Shown here one piece after another: positions 11,466 through 24,145 of a DNA stretch of 64,000 bases (its first letter is position 1; each line of letters begins with the position of its first letter). Source of the stretch: Siphonodentalium dalli (lineage: Eukaryota > Mollusca > Scaphopoda > Gadilida > Siphonodentaliidae); NCBI GenBank assembly GCA_032622095.1, contig CP136068.1, positions 51,640,443 to 51,704,442 on the forward strand, given 5' to 3'. Made by a program: the position numbers and the translations under genes. The notes beneath the pieces were generated by a model that saw only the letters and a program-made list of their open reading frames with translations, was not told the origin of the DNA and made no database searches.

Positions 11466-11535
11466 GATAAATTTAAGGAAGAATTTCTAGATAAATTTAA
11501 GGAAGAATTTCTAGATAAATTTAAGGAAGAATTAG
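11466..11535. repeat. 24-bp tandem repeat, nearly three copies
   Basis: AGATAAATTTAAGGAAGAAT blocks repeat in tandem, joined by TTCT. Confidence 0.85.
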
Positions 11536-11879
11536 AATGTTAATGTGAGAAAGAGTAGCTTAAAATTGTGAAATGGAAGATGAGTTCAGTAATATTATAT
11601 CTGTCACACATCTACTCTTTGCTGGGAATGTCTTAGTCTAATTGGGTAATGGGTCCAGCCTATTAGCCTATTGGTGGGTGGGGAAATTGGGAATTATCTA
11701 AACAGTTGAAATTGGAACCATGCACTAAACTGAAAAATTATTTTAAAATTTTAACGTTGAACTGTCAGCAAAAGATGAAAGCCTACTTTTTGAGTAGTAG
11801 TCCAAATTTAAAGTAAATACTAAAATCGAGCAATCCAGCACTTGGGTAAATTTGAGACTCAAAATTTAGAGTTTAGTGT

Positions 11880-12313
11880 ACCTCATTCTGCATGGCCTCA
11901 TTTGCTATGGGAGACATACTCAGATTGAAGATCTCAAATGGTGAATATTGTGATGTATACCCATTGGGAACCTTGATTATGAAATGTGTCTTCTGCCAAT
12001 TTAGGGACAGTATTAACTCGGGTAAAATATCAAAACTATAAAAGTTGAGGAGGGCTATATCCCTCCTAGGAAAATCTAGGAGGGCTATTAATAGCCCTCC
12101 TGGATTTTCTAGACCGCCAGCCCTGGGGACTAAACTAAAAAAGAAATAGAATCTATGCGAAGAAATTTCTATAGAAATTTGATAATAATGAAACTTTGCA
12201 GAGAAGATGAGGCCCAAGCAGAATGAGCCCCCCCCCCCCCCCCCGAGGGTGAATTTAATGATGCTATGGTGGGCTAGCATCACTAAATTCACTCTCTGGG
12301 GACCTCATTTTGC
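11880..12313. mobile_element. Second copy of the GCATCACTAAATTCAC MITE family, inverted
   Basis: The interior (CATTCTGC, GGCCTCA, AGATTGAAG, then TTCTGCCAATTTAGGG) matches the 5566-5898 copy read in inverse, and the right side carries GTGAATTTAATGATGCTA followed by the outward GGGCTAGCATCACTAAAT. A perfect 24-bp palindrome is centred at 12089/12090 and extends imperfectly over 12066-12113. A C-run at 12228-12244 replaces part of the terminal repeat. Confidence 0.55.
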
Positions 12314-13626
12314 AAATGACAGGCACTGTATTCTCAGGCCTGGTTATGTCTACATTATTAGGAAGGAACTGTTTTAATGTTGTTCTGACTGTTTTTTTTT
12401 CTGTGCATAAAACACTGCATAAAATGGTATAAAATGTCTAAAGATGTAAATGAATATTACACAAAACTCTGGCACAGCGTATTTTATTGGGTCCATATGT
12501 GAAGATATCTTGTATATCATTTAATATCAAGCATCCGTATTGCACTAAATAAGACTAAAAGTTCTAAAACATGGTTGTCCAGAAAATACTGCTGATGATT
12601 ATGAGTAAACAGTTAAAAATATTCAATTAAAGGAAGTAATAAATTCCATATAGATTAATAGATTTGAATGTTTCAACTCATCCACATATATCAAGCCGCC
12701 TAGTTAATTAAAAATGTCTTCAATTGGTAAATGACAAAAATTAAATTAGCAAGGACTTTGTTTTATCCTTGGAGAAAATGTGTCACCTGTCAACAGCTTA
12801 CCTGTGTTTACAGTAATTAGCCCAAACAACTGTGCTGAAGCCAAGGTGTGAGGGTGTTACTAAATGTTGGACAGATCTGATTGGGTGACAGGGTGTGAAG
12901 TAGTGTTTTCCATTCACTGTGATTGGTTGACACAGAGGTGTCCTCAGAAATACATGTAATGGGGCAGTTTGGCTCAATTGTTGGAGTGACAAGGTTAACC
13001 TATGTGGCAGAGGTCAGCAGAAATCTCCTCATAGTAAAAATTATGGATTACATGGTGAAGTACTCTTCTCAGATGTGGAATTGTGAGGTGGGGTGTTTAG
13101 CTGTGATGTGGATAACTTGTGGTGAAATTTAATAAATATGAGTGAACGAACGAGAGGTGTGATGCGGATGCTACTAAGTTGGTTCTGTGGTGAAATTTAG
13201 TCGAAATGGAGTGTACTAAAAAAATCCATGATGAAAAGACTGAAGGTAAGATGATATTACTGTGTATAGTTTTAATAATCTATAAAGTTTTATATTTTTG
13301 GGTGAGTTAATGTGTGTACAATATTCTCACAAGTGAATTGAGATCATGCCATGAATATGTACTATGCATGGAAGGCAGATCATATTCCAGCAGTACAAAA
13401 CTAGGGAACTTTATAACTGGAGAATTATATGGCGCATTAAGTGGCCTGGAACGTATACCGAAAGTGAGGGGAAAACCAGTGCTATAAAGGAGGCCACCGG
13501 CTCACGGAGAGATTCAGACAACTACGAGACTTCAACCAAACAAGATGTTTATTATATTTGCTGTTATTGATCTTTAATCTATTGCCATCTGATGTTTATT
13601 CTACGTGATAATTATTATATATTATA
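12314..13626. other. Intergenic DNA, nothing recognised
   Basis: AT-rich DNA with no supported gene, RNA or delimited element on either strand. Confidence 0.4.
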
Positions 13627-14385
13627 CTAGCCGATGAGCCCGACGTTGTCCGGGCTATTCAAAAACCAAATTTCAAGTCGATAGCTCCACCCGTTTCCGA
13701 GCTCAAATTTCAAGTCGATAGCTCTACCCGTTCCCGAGATCTGGTCTGCGTCGCACGGGCTCGTCGACCGGATAAAATTCGTATCCGGGGCAAGATACAT
13801 TCGAAGTCGATAGCTCCACCCGTTTCCGAGATCTGGTCAGCGCATGCGCGAAGCTGGCGTCGCACGGGCTCGGCGACCCGATAAAATTTGTATCCGGGGC
13901 AAGATACATTCACATACCGGTACCAAATTTCAAGTCGATAGCTCCACCCGTTTCCGAGATCTCGTCTGCGCATGCGCGAAGCTGGCGTCGCACGGGCTCG
14001 GCGACCCGATAAAATTCGTATCCGGGGCAAGATACATTCACATACCAAATTTCAAGTCGATAGCTCCACCCGTTTCCGAGATCTCGCCTGCGCATGCGCG
14101 AAGCTGGCGTCGCACGGGCTCGGCGACCCGATAAAATTCGTATCCGGGGCAAGATACATTCACATACCAAATATCAAGTCGATAGCTCCACCCGTTTCCG
14201 AGATCCCGTCTGCGCATGCGCGAAGCGGGCGCCGCACGGGATCGCCAATACGACAACGTTCACCGCCTGGTCAAACTACACACACGTACCAAGTTTCGTC
14301 CCGATCGGTCGAGAATCGTAGATTTATATAAATGACAGACAAACAAACATACATACAGACAGAGGTCTTCAAAATATATATGAGA
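13627..14385 (-). mobile_element. Helitron-like element with internal minisatellite (copy on - strand)
   Basis: Read on -, it starts with TC (TCTCATATATATTTTG) after a host A and ends in CTAG before a host T, the A|TC...CTAG|T arrangement of Helitrons. Just before CTAG is the hairpin GCCCGGACAACGTCGGGC. The middle holds roughly five copies of a unit of about 122 bp containing GATCTCGGAAACGGGTGG, CGGATACGAATTTTATCG and CGCGCATGCGCAGAC. A short ACAG/ACAT-type microsatellite lies near the 5' end. There is no Rep/helicase, so it is non-autonomous. Such minisatellite-bearing elements are known from molluscs and other invertebrates. Confidence 0.75.
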
Positions 14386-14704
14386 TTGTATGCTATTAAT
14401 ATGTATAGCGCCTAATTTATACAATAATACAAACATTCATTTTGATGATGACATATACTTAGCACATTATGTATTAGTTGTTTTGATATGGCACGTACAA
14501 AAGGGTTTAAAATAAATTGTAATTATTTCATACAAAAGGGTTTTAAATAAATTGTAATTATTTCATCTGGGTGAGATAATTTATGCTGGTATAGAGACTC
14601 TTAGTGTGGGCCAGCCAAAATTCACGCTACTGCCCAGCGGCGATAACCACGCCTGCCATAAATTGCCAGACTGAATTATAGCAGGTTAGACATCACACGC
14701 CGAT
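14386..14704. other. Intergenic DNA with a 36-bp tandem duplication
   Basis: ACAAAAGGGTTTAAAATAAA and its continuation to ATTTCAT occur twice in a row between about 14497 and 14567. Nothing else was recognised. Confidence 0.5.
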
Positions 14705-14908
14705 ATGTCTGACAACAAGGAACGACGTGTTTCAAATTTGGTGGACTTACCACCAGATTTCGCTGGATTGTTCTTCAATTCGACTGGCACTTCATTGAAA
14801 TCGCGACAGCAAGGATACAAGTACTTTAGTGAAGGCTACATACATTCAGTTTCATGTTTATTTGCGACGACAAGCTCTTTATTGGGGCAAATTACCACCG
14901 AAGCGTGA
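14705..14908 (+). CDS. Possible first exon or fragment, unassigned 67-codon frame
   Basis: An ATG opens a 67-codon frame beginning MSDNKERRVSNLVDLPPDF, with a GYKYFSEGYIHSV segment in the middle. A segment of this kind reminds me of the N-terminal region of invertebrate SWIM-type zinc-finger proteins associated with DNA elements, but no zinc ligand or catalytic domain is present to confirm it. The following codons do not look conserved, so coding may stop at a splice site after the GYIHSV segment. I found no further exons nearby. It may equally be a transposon-borne fragment or chance. Confidence 0.2.
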   Translation: MSDNKERRVSNLVDLPPDFAGLFFNSTGTSLKSRQQGYKYFSEGYIHSVSCLFATTSSLLGQITTEA

Positions 14909-16689
14909 TGAAAAATGAACCTGCACATGGCGTCGATTTTGAGATAAATTGTTCGATAATTTCGGATATTCACTGTTCTTGTAAAGGTGGATATGTAACA
15001 CATAATAAATATTCAATGTTATTATAATATATCTCTTCACAATAGACGCACGATCTATCAATTTATCGATGGTGTACCATACAATTTCCCTATTTCGATA
15101 AAAATTCGAGGACTTGTATGTTTTGATCCGTTGTAGTCAGTTTTTTGTACTTTTTCGAAGATGCACTATACTGGTATCAAAAAGTGTTCCATGTCATAAT
15201 TGATTGTTTTTTTTCTGGATAACTGATTGTTTTTTTCTGGATAATAGATGGGCAATATTGGATCCTATACTTGACTTATGAACGTGAACGTGTTGATCAT
15301 ATATGGAGATGGTTTTGTCATCGACCGCCTTCAACCTCTTTGACTAAACTATCTATCTATACGTACGTAGCAGCCCACCATCCTTCCAGATACACCAAAG
15401 CATCTGATATTTGTTTTTTTCTTTATTAACTCCTTAGTCACTAATTTAGAATTTGAAAATACCACACCTATACAGAAAATGGGGGCAATGTCATATACAT
15501 AGGTTCCAATACATACGGCATATATTGCTATAATAGTGTTTATATATGTCCTAGAATAATATAGGGACTGTTTGCCGTGTGTATGGAGCCTCTGTGTGTT
15601 GTAACTTGTAATAATTTTCCCACAATGACGTAGAGCATACCACCCTATTACCAAGAAGGGCGTTATGGAACAACATCTGTACAATATATAATAATCCTTT
15701 TATTTCAGACAAAAATAACGCCCTTATCCCTGCCACGTAGGTGTGCTTGGGCTATGTAAAAACGTGACTTATATATCTAAGGAATTAATAAAGACATTTA
15801 AATTAAAAAAAAAAAAATGTTATAATAACAATTAATAATCTTCATAATTGGCACATTACGCATATAGAACAAACATGTTTCAGTATATTGAGAAATTATT
15901 TTTCATATCACAGTTCCCTAATATTCCATTGGTCTGTCATAATGTTTGTGTATGTAAGTCCACGTATAAATGACATGAATACCATTTATTCACAAAATAT
16001 ACCAATAAATGCTGTATAATGTACCAAATCTAACCATCACAAGTCCGAAAGCTACCAGGAAGAGGCGCCCTAATCAGCCTGTATTAATCGACAACAGGTG
16101 AATTTAACAGGTGCTGTCATATACTTTGGCCATTTTAGTGTCCCTCTTTCCCCAACAAATCATCCCTTGGAGATTATAACACTATGTGGTCCATTATCTC
16201 AAATGTGTACATAGTTTGATTTGATAGTTTTAACTAATAAGCTTATCTAGCCCTTCCTAATCCCCTCATCATATTTCCATTTGTCACCTCTCTGGCTCAG
16301 CGTGACATTTCATAATTTACAAATCCAAAAAGCCCATAGAGCGAAGCTTTCGGATTCTGTTACTGTTATATTATTATATTGTGTCAACTTACATGAAACC
16401 AATACTCTTTTATACAAAACAAAATCAAAGCGACATAGAGTAAGCCGGTAAAAATGAGTATTTTTGTCTAACCGCCTGTTCGCAGAAGCGACCATTGCTC
16501 CAGGCTGTATAATGCAATTATCTCATTGGCTCACACAGCTAATTGCGGTAGGGTCAATTGCATTCAGGTGGGTGTAGTGTCTTTAGGATTAATTCAGTGA
16601 TATTATTGATTAATACAGGGACATAAGAAGAAGTATCAAGGATACAAACAGAGGAGCGAAGGTATTTTTCCTGGATTGTCCATACTATG
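14909..16689. other. Intergenic DNA, nothing recognised
   Basis: AT-rich; contains a duplicated TTTTTTCTGGATAA tract near 15208-15245 and a poly-A run at about 15806-15818. No supported gene. Confidence 0.4.
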
Positions 16690-19600
16690 CACCCAGCATA
16701 TGGAATAGAAAATTTGGAGTTGAGAGAGAAGATCGAGCTGGACAAAACAGTATTAGAGAAGATAGAAAAGCTAAACGAAGAACTGGTATACCTAAATACA
16801 GAAAAACCTAAAATCAGTCAGGTCTACACTACAAAATATAAAAAGAATCCGGAAAGTGAGATATAAAAATACAACAACGGACGGAATACTAGCAGGATTT
16901 TGTCAGACTGTGGTTACTAAGACTATATTCTTTCATCAGGAAAATTCACAACATAGGAGTGGAAACCAGCCAGCGTCGGGTGAGATAGAGATTGCTCTGT
17001 CCCCCAAATAACACAGAAGAAAACAGGAGGAGAGTAAACAGGTGAGATAGTGATTGCACTGCCTCCCTGTAGACGTGTATCTATATATAGAGAGAAGCTT
17101 TATTTTTTTCTGCACAACCGGGCGAGATAGAGATTGCTCTGTCCCCCCCCCCCAAAAAAAACACTGAAGAATGACAAGAGGAGCTAAAGGAACGGGAGCC
17201 AAAAGGTAGAAAAGCAGCCTAAGAAAATGCAACAACAAATTGCGGGACATGCAATAAACCTGTCTCAGAAAATGGAAAGGACTTGGGATTGGGGTGCCCA
17301 ATGTGCGAAATGTGGTTCCACAGTAAATGCCAGAACATGTTGAAGGAGATGTGGACCTTCCTCGTGTTCAGGTAAGGACTCCCCGTACAAAAGTGTCTGA
17401 ATGATACCGATCCACAGCTGTTAATCAAATGTTCAAAAGTATTTTCGTGCGATTATTACCAGATATTATAGACCACTCAGCCATCGAGTGAGTCGTTTTT
17501 TCATTACCGATCATGCACGTCTCAGCATATTCGAAACAGACGCGCGTGGAACATCACTAATACATGAAGACGAGCATGCATGTCATTTTGATTGCCACTA
17601 CTTATTTTTCATGCATTTAACCAAATGACTCTTTCGACTCGGGCTTGATTACTACTATCCACATGATTAGCATTGCGTTTTAGCTTTAAAAAAGGTCTAG
17701 TTGTTAAAATTATCCTAAAAGCAAATCTGCTACGAGCACATCATTATAAAATCGCTGGTGCTGTAGACATATCATACCACTGCTATAGACATACCATATT
17801 TTCTTGCTATGACCTGCATATATGGTTAAACAAAATTATGGAAAATGTAGATACATGACTGGAAATGTTGTCTATTATATTAAGGGAATATCCACGGAAA
17901 TAGTAATGTATGCAAAGACTAGATTGTCTGGGCTGTTACCACAGAAATCATAATTTTATGTAAGAAATGCAAATTTTGCCACAATTTTTGGCCTATCTTC
18001 CCGGTAAAATAGGATTAAACTGCGTCCATGTTTAAAGAAGTTTGATGTACAGTTGGGTAAATTATAGCCACAAATAATACCACCACCGTCAACCACAAAT
18101 GAAGAAAATATGATCAGCGACATGAAGATAAAAAGCCCTCTTGGAAAAAGTGACCACTGCACCATCAAATTCAACTATAAATGCTATAGAGAGCAAAACA
18201 ACAGTATATGGAAGAAAAAATATATGAATCCGGGAACTACCAAAAGATGAAGGAAGATTTGAACTGTAAGGAAATTATGGCAGATTGTATGGAGGACATA
18301 TAAACACGCAGTGGAAAAGATTTTGCCTTATAATAGAGGATATAGTTGACAAGAATGTACCAGACAGGATTAAAGCGGGAAGAATTAAAAAAACGGATGC
18401 CACTGGATAAGAAGACACGAGAGGTTGTACTCAAAAAACACAGGGCATGGACTCGATATATAGAGAACACTGGACACAGGAGAACCACAACATTTATGCA
18501 AAATTCAGGAATCAGGCCAGAAGACTAACCAGACAGAAGTACCATGAGAAAGACATAGCCGACCAATCAAAGAAAAATCCAAAGAAATTTTGGTATTACG
18601 TTTACGAACAAAAACAAAGAAAGGAATCGCCAACCTACAGAAACTAGATGGAACAATCACCGCTAATGACAAAGAAATCAGAAGTACTTGCAGAATTCTT
18701 CTCCAGCGTATTCACAAGAGAACCACATGGGAAAATACCTGAGTTAGAACCCAGGATAAATGAACATCTTTTTGAGGACCTCGAGATAACAGAGGAACAT
18801 ACCAGGGTCAAACTGCCGATGCTAAATATAAATAAATCACAGGGACCAGATAACATATAATACACCCACGAATACTAAAAGAACTAGCAGAGGAATTGAG
18901 CAAGCCATTAACAATCATCTTTAATAACAGTCTGAGATTGGGAAAACTTCCTGACGATTGGAAAACAGCGAACATATCAGCGATATACAAGAAAGGAGAA
19001 AAGTCCCTAACGAACAACTACAGACCAGCGAGTCTAACATGTGTCACTTGCAAGGTATTGGAGACAATGATACGAGACAAAATCATGGATCACATGAACA
19101 ATAACAAGCTCCACAGCAAAAGTCAATATGGATTCACACTACAACTACTTAAAACACTAGAGAAATGGACAAAGTCCATGGATGAAGGTCTATAAACACA
19201 CGTTGTATACATTTCATGAAGGCATTTGACACGGTTCCCCACCAAAGACTGATGAAAAAGGCCATGAGCTACGGCATAAATGGAAACATGCTGTAATGGA
19301 TACAAGATTTTCTCAAGGACAGAAAACAGCGAGTTGTAGTGAATGGCGAAGTCTCTAAAAGCCACGACGTACTAAGCGGTATACCACAAGGAAGCGTCCT
19401 TGGGCCTATCCTGTTCGTCATTTACATAAATGACTTATCAACAACAGTGAAGTCTCAAGTAATGATGTTTGCTGACGACACCAACGAAATAAAAGAACAA
19501 AGTGACATTATAGCCCTACAAAGAGATCTGGATGATTTACAGATATGGTCAGACAAGTCGCTGCATGGCTGCTACGTTTCCACCCAGAACAATGAACGTT

Positions 19601-20690
19601 GGTAAACCGAGATACAATCCAGAATATAAAATGACTAACAACCAGGGGGATATTTGCCAACTAAAGATCGTGGAAGAAGAGAAAGACATTGGAGTAATCA
19701 CGGACAATATGCTCACGTTTGAAAATCATATCAATGAAAAGACAAAGAAAGGACAATCAGTAATGGGTGCCATCAGAAAATTGGTTCAAAATCCTTTACA
19801 CACTTAGATGAGAATACACTTGTGAAGCTATATAAAGGATTGGTCCGACCACATTTGGAATAATATGCATAGCCAGCATGGAAACCCCACCTACAAAACA
19901 CACATTGAACGATTAGAAGGAGTTCAGAGAAAGGCAACAAAATTAGCACCAGGGCTAAAAGACCTAGACTATGACAAAAGATTGGAGCGACTCAAAATTC
20001 CCACACTCCAATATAGAAGACATAGAGGTGACATGATAGAGTGTTATAAAATATTTAACACATATGACCAGGAAGTTGCAGACATACTAACTAGAAATAC
20101 TAACTAGAACTAGAGGACACAACTACAAATTATATATAGAGGGATCAACTTACAACACAAGAAAATATTCATTCAGCCAGAGAGTACCCTGCTGGACAAA
20201 ACAAGTGTCCATTGGCACCGCGGTGTATTTGCCGTTCAGCCGCGGTGTCAGAGTTTGTAACTGCAGTTGAGCACCGCGGCCGAACAGCATGTACACTACG
20301 GCCAAACGGCAAGTACATCTTGGCCGAAAGGCAACTACAACGCGACTGAATGGCATATGCGCCGTGGTTAGATTTCTGGTTTGTATTGTCTTTTTTCAGT
20401 TTAATGAACGTACACCGCATCATCTACACCATGGCTGAATGGCAAGTACACCGCAGCCCAACTGTAGTTAGCCGGTGCAGCTGCGGTGTAGTTGCATTTC
20501 GGCCGCGGTGGCAACGCTAACCACACCGCGGTTGAGTGGACACTTGTTTTGTCCAGCAGGGTAGTTGAAACATGGAACAACCTACCAGAAAAAGTTGAGT
20601 ATTCAGAAAAAATGAATTAATTCAAGAACAACCTGTACCACCATTGGGACAAGCAAGAGGTGAAGTACATGTACACCCGTACAAAAACTC
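16690..20690 (+). pseudogene. Decayed CR1-group non-LTR retrotransposon
   Basis: Traces of both proteins lie in order on + but in shifting frames with stops. ORF1 traces are a coiled coil (about 16705-16810) and a PHD-type zinc finger (about 17235-17350, ligand order C-x2-C, C-x2-C, H-x2-C). ORF2 traces are the endonuclease SDH motif (about 18145), the RT palm segments NNYRPASLT (about 19013), KAFDTVPH (about 19218), SGIPQGSVLGP (about 19374) and FADDT (about 19468), and a C-terminal segment split by the MITE at 20187. A GAGATAGAGATTGCTCTGTC repeat is duplicated near 16982 and 17127. The RT style is that of the CR1/L2 group. Multiple frameshifts make it inactive. Confidence 0.8.
20187..20561. 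mobile_element. TA-flanked MITE inside the CR1-group element, 375 bp
   Basis: Ends are perfect inverted copies of CCCTGCTGGACAAAACAAGT, bordered by TA at 20185-20186 and 20562-20563. Deleting the MITE and one TA rejoins the host reading frame across FSQRVVETWNNLP, a typical CR1-group C-terminal segment, so the insertion point is certain. The interior is built from about a dozen variants of a 20-25 bp module around CCGCGG and TTGCCGTTC or its inverse. No transposase is encoded. Confidence 0.85.
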
Positions 20691-21050
20691 CACATGTGAT
20701 CACAGTAGTTCTCAGGAGGAATCACAGTAGTTTCTCAGGAGAAATGTATTCAAATTAGACTGCTGGGTGAGAAATAAGGTAGTTCTCCTGTGAAATAAAT
20801 TTCTACCCTAAATCTAACATGAGAAATATTTCTCAGGAGAAATTTCACACATGAGTTTATGGTAGAATAGGGTAGAGAAATCTTAGAGGATTCTGGCCAC
20901 AATCTGATCAGAATATCTCGGGAATAATTCTAAGTCAGATTTCTCACATGAGAATATGGTAGAATAGGGTAGAAATTTCTTAATCATATTTCAATGGTGA
21001 GAATATGTTTATATATGTGGTAGAGAAATCTGATCTGATGTGTGCTGGAA
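20691..21050. repeat. Dispersed repeat with TTCTCAGGAGAAAT motifs
   Basis: TTCTCAGGAGAAAT and its inverse alternate with CTACCCTA/TAGGGTAGA motifs. The same vocabulary recurs at 24423-26018, so the two belong to one family. Confidence 0.5.
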
Positions 21051-22059
21051 AATTCAAATTAATTTAATTTGCGCCAATTTTAAACCAACAGTTACTTGGA
21101 TAAGCAGGCTACTCTTGGGCTCCAATTAAACATGCATGCACGTTTATTATTTTCTTGGGAAATTTCCCCCCTGCACATGCAGTGCTTATTTGGGTCTGCA
21201 CTTTTATTAATTTTGAGGCTATACAAATTAAAATCAGCACAAACTCAAAGATTTCTATATGATTCGGATACCAAAATGATGAGCATATATCTTTATGCAT
21301 GTACATATTCAAGTATATGACATACATGTGAACATTTAAATATTGAATAAAACACCACTTGACACATACTATGTTGATTCTATACTTGGCCTACTATAAA
21401 AATAATTTGTTTAACCACAGTTAAAAGTTTTGCTCAGAGTCTCCCCTGCACTATTATTTGGGTCTGCACTTTTATTAACTTTCAATTGAATTCCCCCCCC
21501 CCCCTGCACTATTATTTGGGCCTGCACTTTTATTTGGAGCCCGAGAGTATGCTTGTCCAGTGGTAAAATCTTTATTTCTTTGTTTATAGAAGTTGTATTG
21601 TATTCATGAGAAGGTGCCCGGGTAATGGAGTTATATTATGGTCTTATTTGTGGATATTCTTTAATGAAAAGTGCCACATATTGGAATTCACACTATTATA
21701 CTAGGTAAGAGTTAATATTTATTGAAATGGCAGAGGGTTTTGGACTTCATGCAGTTACTTAAATTGGCATGTTTGAGGGCATGCAGGGTCCCTGTCGCTT
21801 TGACTTCATGAGGTTCTCTCTGTAATTTATCAACCGAGTATAATTATGTGCTATATTGAAGTTGAATTTTCCAAAGATATAAATCATGAAACCAAATTAT
21901 ATGTTAGTGGACGTGGTTGATGATATTTATACAAGACCTACCTGTACAATTGTAATAAAAAGATCAATTGTGAGAATCTAATTAGAAAATTAATTTGACA
22001 ACATTTATATGGAATATTTCATTGATTGAAAGTATTAAATTTGTACAATATCTATATAA
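21051..22059. other. Intergenic DNA, nothing recognised
   Basis: CCCCTGCA-CTATTATTTGGG-CTGCACTTTTATT motifs recur between about 21170 and 21540 as a loose repeat. No gene was recognised. Confidence 0.4.
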
Positions 22060-22651
22060 TCTCATATATATTTTGAAGACCTCTGTCTGTCTGTCTGTCT
22101 GTCTGTCTGTCATTAATACAAATCTACGATTCTCGACCGATCGGGACGAAACTTGGTACGTGTGTGTAGTTTGACCAGGCGGTGGTCGTTGTCGTATTGG
22201 TGAGCCCGTGCGACGCCCGTGCAGCGCATGCGCAGACGAGATCTCGGAAACGGGTGGAGCTATCGACTTGAAATTTGGTATGTGAATGTATCTTGCCCCG
22301 GATACGAATTTTATCGGGTCGCCGAGCCCGTGCGACGCCAGCTTCGCGCATGCGCAGACGAGATCTCGGAAACGGGTGGAGCTATCGACTTGAAATTTGG
22401 TATGTGAATGTATCTTGCTCCGGATACGAATTTTATCGGGTCGCCGAGCCCGTGCGATGCCAGCTTCGCGCATGCGCAGACCAGATCTCGGAAACGGGTG
22501 GAGCTATCGACTTGAAACTTGGTTTTTGAATCGCCGAGCCCGTGCGACGCCAGCTTCGCGCATTCGCAGACCAGATCTCGGAAACGGGTAGAGCTATCGG
22601 CTTGAAATTTGGTATTTGAATAGCCCGGACAACGTCGGGCTCATCGGCTAG
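22060..22651 (+). mobile_element. Helitron-like element A, first of a head-to-tail trio
   Basis: Begins TCTCATATATATTTTG after a host A and ends in CTAG (22648-22651) preceded by the hairpin GCCCGGACAACGTCGGGC. It is the same type as the - strand copy at 13627-14385, but shorter (592 bp) because it has fewer internal minisatellite units. A (CTGT)n microsatellite lies at 22081-22112. No protein is encoded. Confidence 0.75.
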
Positions 22652-23391
22652 TCTATTATATATTTTGAAAGATCTGTGTGTGTGTGTATGTGTTTGTTTG
22701 TTTGTGTGTGTGTTTGAGATCGATGGACTCCAAAACGACTAAGCCAATTTCGATGAAATTTGGTATTTTAGGGTATTTTCGGCCGGAGACGAACATAGGC
22801 ATATTTATTTGTCCGTGCGAGGTCAACTTTTCACGTGCGGAGGTCAAATCTATTTTTACGCCGTTTTGCGCTAATATATTTCAGTTCGGTGCTCACAAAA
22901 CGATATAGCGCGAATAATAAATTGCCAGTCATATAATTTGCACGGTTAGAATCTGTGTGGCTTTATCTTTCCAACGATATATAATATGTATGTATCCGTT
23001 TTAGTTATCTGCCTCAATTATTAGGTACAAGTGGTACGATGCTTTTATCAGGATAACATCAATGCGTAACTTCTATGACGTCGTCAGAGGTCATAAAGTT
23101 AGATTACGTTAACTCTCACCCTGCCGATGCATTTGACTGTGTCGCGTTAACTCATCACCGGCCGAGGTATCCGCAAATGACATTGGGCTATATATCTCGC
23201 AAACGGGTGTAGCTATCGACTTGATATTTGGTATGTGAATGTAACTTGCCCCGGATACGAATTTTATCGGGTCGCCGAGCACGTGCGACACCAGCTTCGC
23301 GCATGCGCAGACCAGATCTAGGAAACGGGTGGAGCAATCGACTTGAAATTTGGTTTTTGAATAGCCCGGACGAAGTCGGGTCACCTTCTAG
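22652..23391 (+). mobile_element. Helitron-like element B, middle of the trio
   Basis: Starts TCTATTATATATTTTG directly after the CTAG of element A, with no intervening base, and ends in CTAG at 23388-23391. The 5' half is unlike element A and contains a GT-rich microsatellite, then unique sequence. The last 200 bp carry the shared minisatellite unit and a 3' hairpin GCCCGGACGAAGTCGGG. Size is 740 bp. Confidence 0.75.
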
Positions 23392-24145
23392 TCTATTATA
23401 TATTTTGAAAGATCTGTGTGTGTGTAAGTTTATAAGTTTGTGTGTTTGTTTGTTTGTGTGTTTGAAATCGATGGACTCCAAAACGACTAAGCCAATTCCG
23501 ATGAAATTTGGTATTTGGATGTGTTTTCGGCCGGAGACGAACATAGGCATATTTATTTGTCCGTGCGAGGTCAACTTTTCACGTGCGGAGGTCAAATCTA
23601 TTTTTACGCCGTTTTTGCGCTAATATATTTCAGTTCGGTGCTCACAAATCGATTCGATATAGCGCGAATAATAAATTGCCAGTCATATAATTTGCACGGT
23701 TAGAATCTGTGTGGCTTCATCTTTCCAACGATATATAATATGTATGTATCCGTTTTAGTTATCTGCCTCAATTATTAGGTACAAGTGGTACAATGCTTTT
23801 ATCGGGATAAAATCAATGCGTAATTTCTATGACGTCGTCAGAGGTCATAAAGTTAGATTACGTTAACTCTCACCCTGCCGATGCATTTGACTGTGTCGCG
23901 TTAACTCATCACCGGCCGAGGTATCCGCAAATGACATTGGGCTATATATCTCGGAAACGGGTGTAGCTATCGACTTGAAATTTGGTATGTGAATGTATCT
24001 TGCCCCGGATACGAATTTTATCGGGTCGCCGAGCACGCGCGACACCAGCTTCGCGCATGCGCAGACCAGATCTAGGAAACGGGTGGAGCAATCGACTTGA
24101 AATTTGGTTTTTGAATAGCCCGGACGAAGTCGGGTCACCTTCTAG
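23392..24145 (+). mobile_element. Helitron-like element C, last of the trio
   Basis: Starts with the same TCTATTATATATTTTG directly after the CTAG of element B and ends CTAG at 24142-24145, followed by a host T. Size is 754 bp and the sequence is very close to element B along its whole length, so B and C are two copies of one element in direct tandem. Confidence 0.75.

Noticed and set aside
13710..14331. Overlapping frames in the Helitron minisatellite (also at 21982-22591 and 23109-24220)
   Set aside because: They translate the internal repeat in both directions, with no domain or codon signal.
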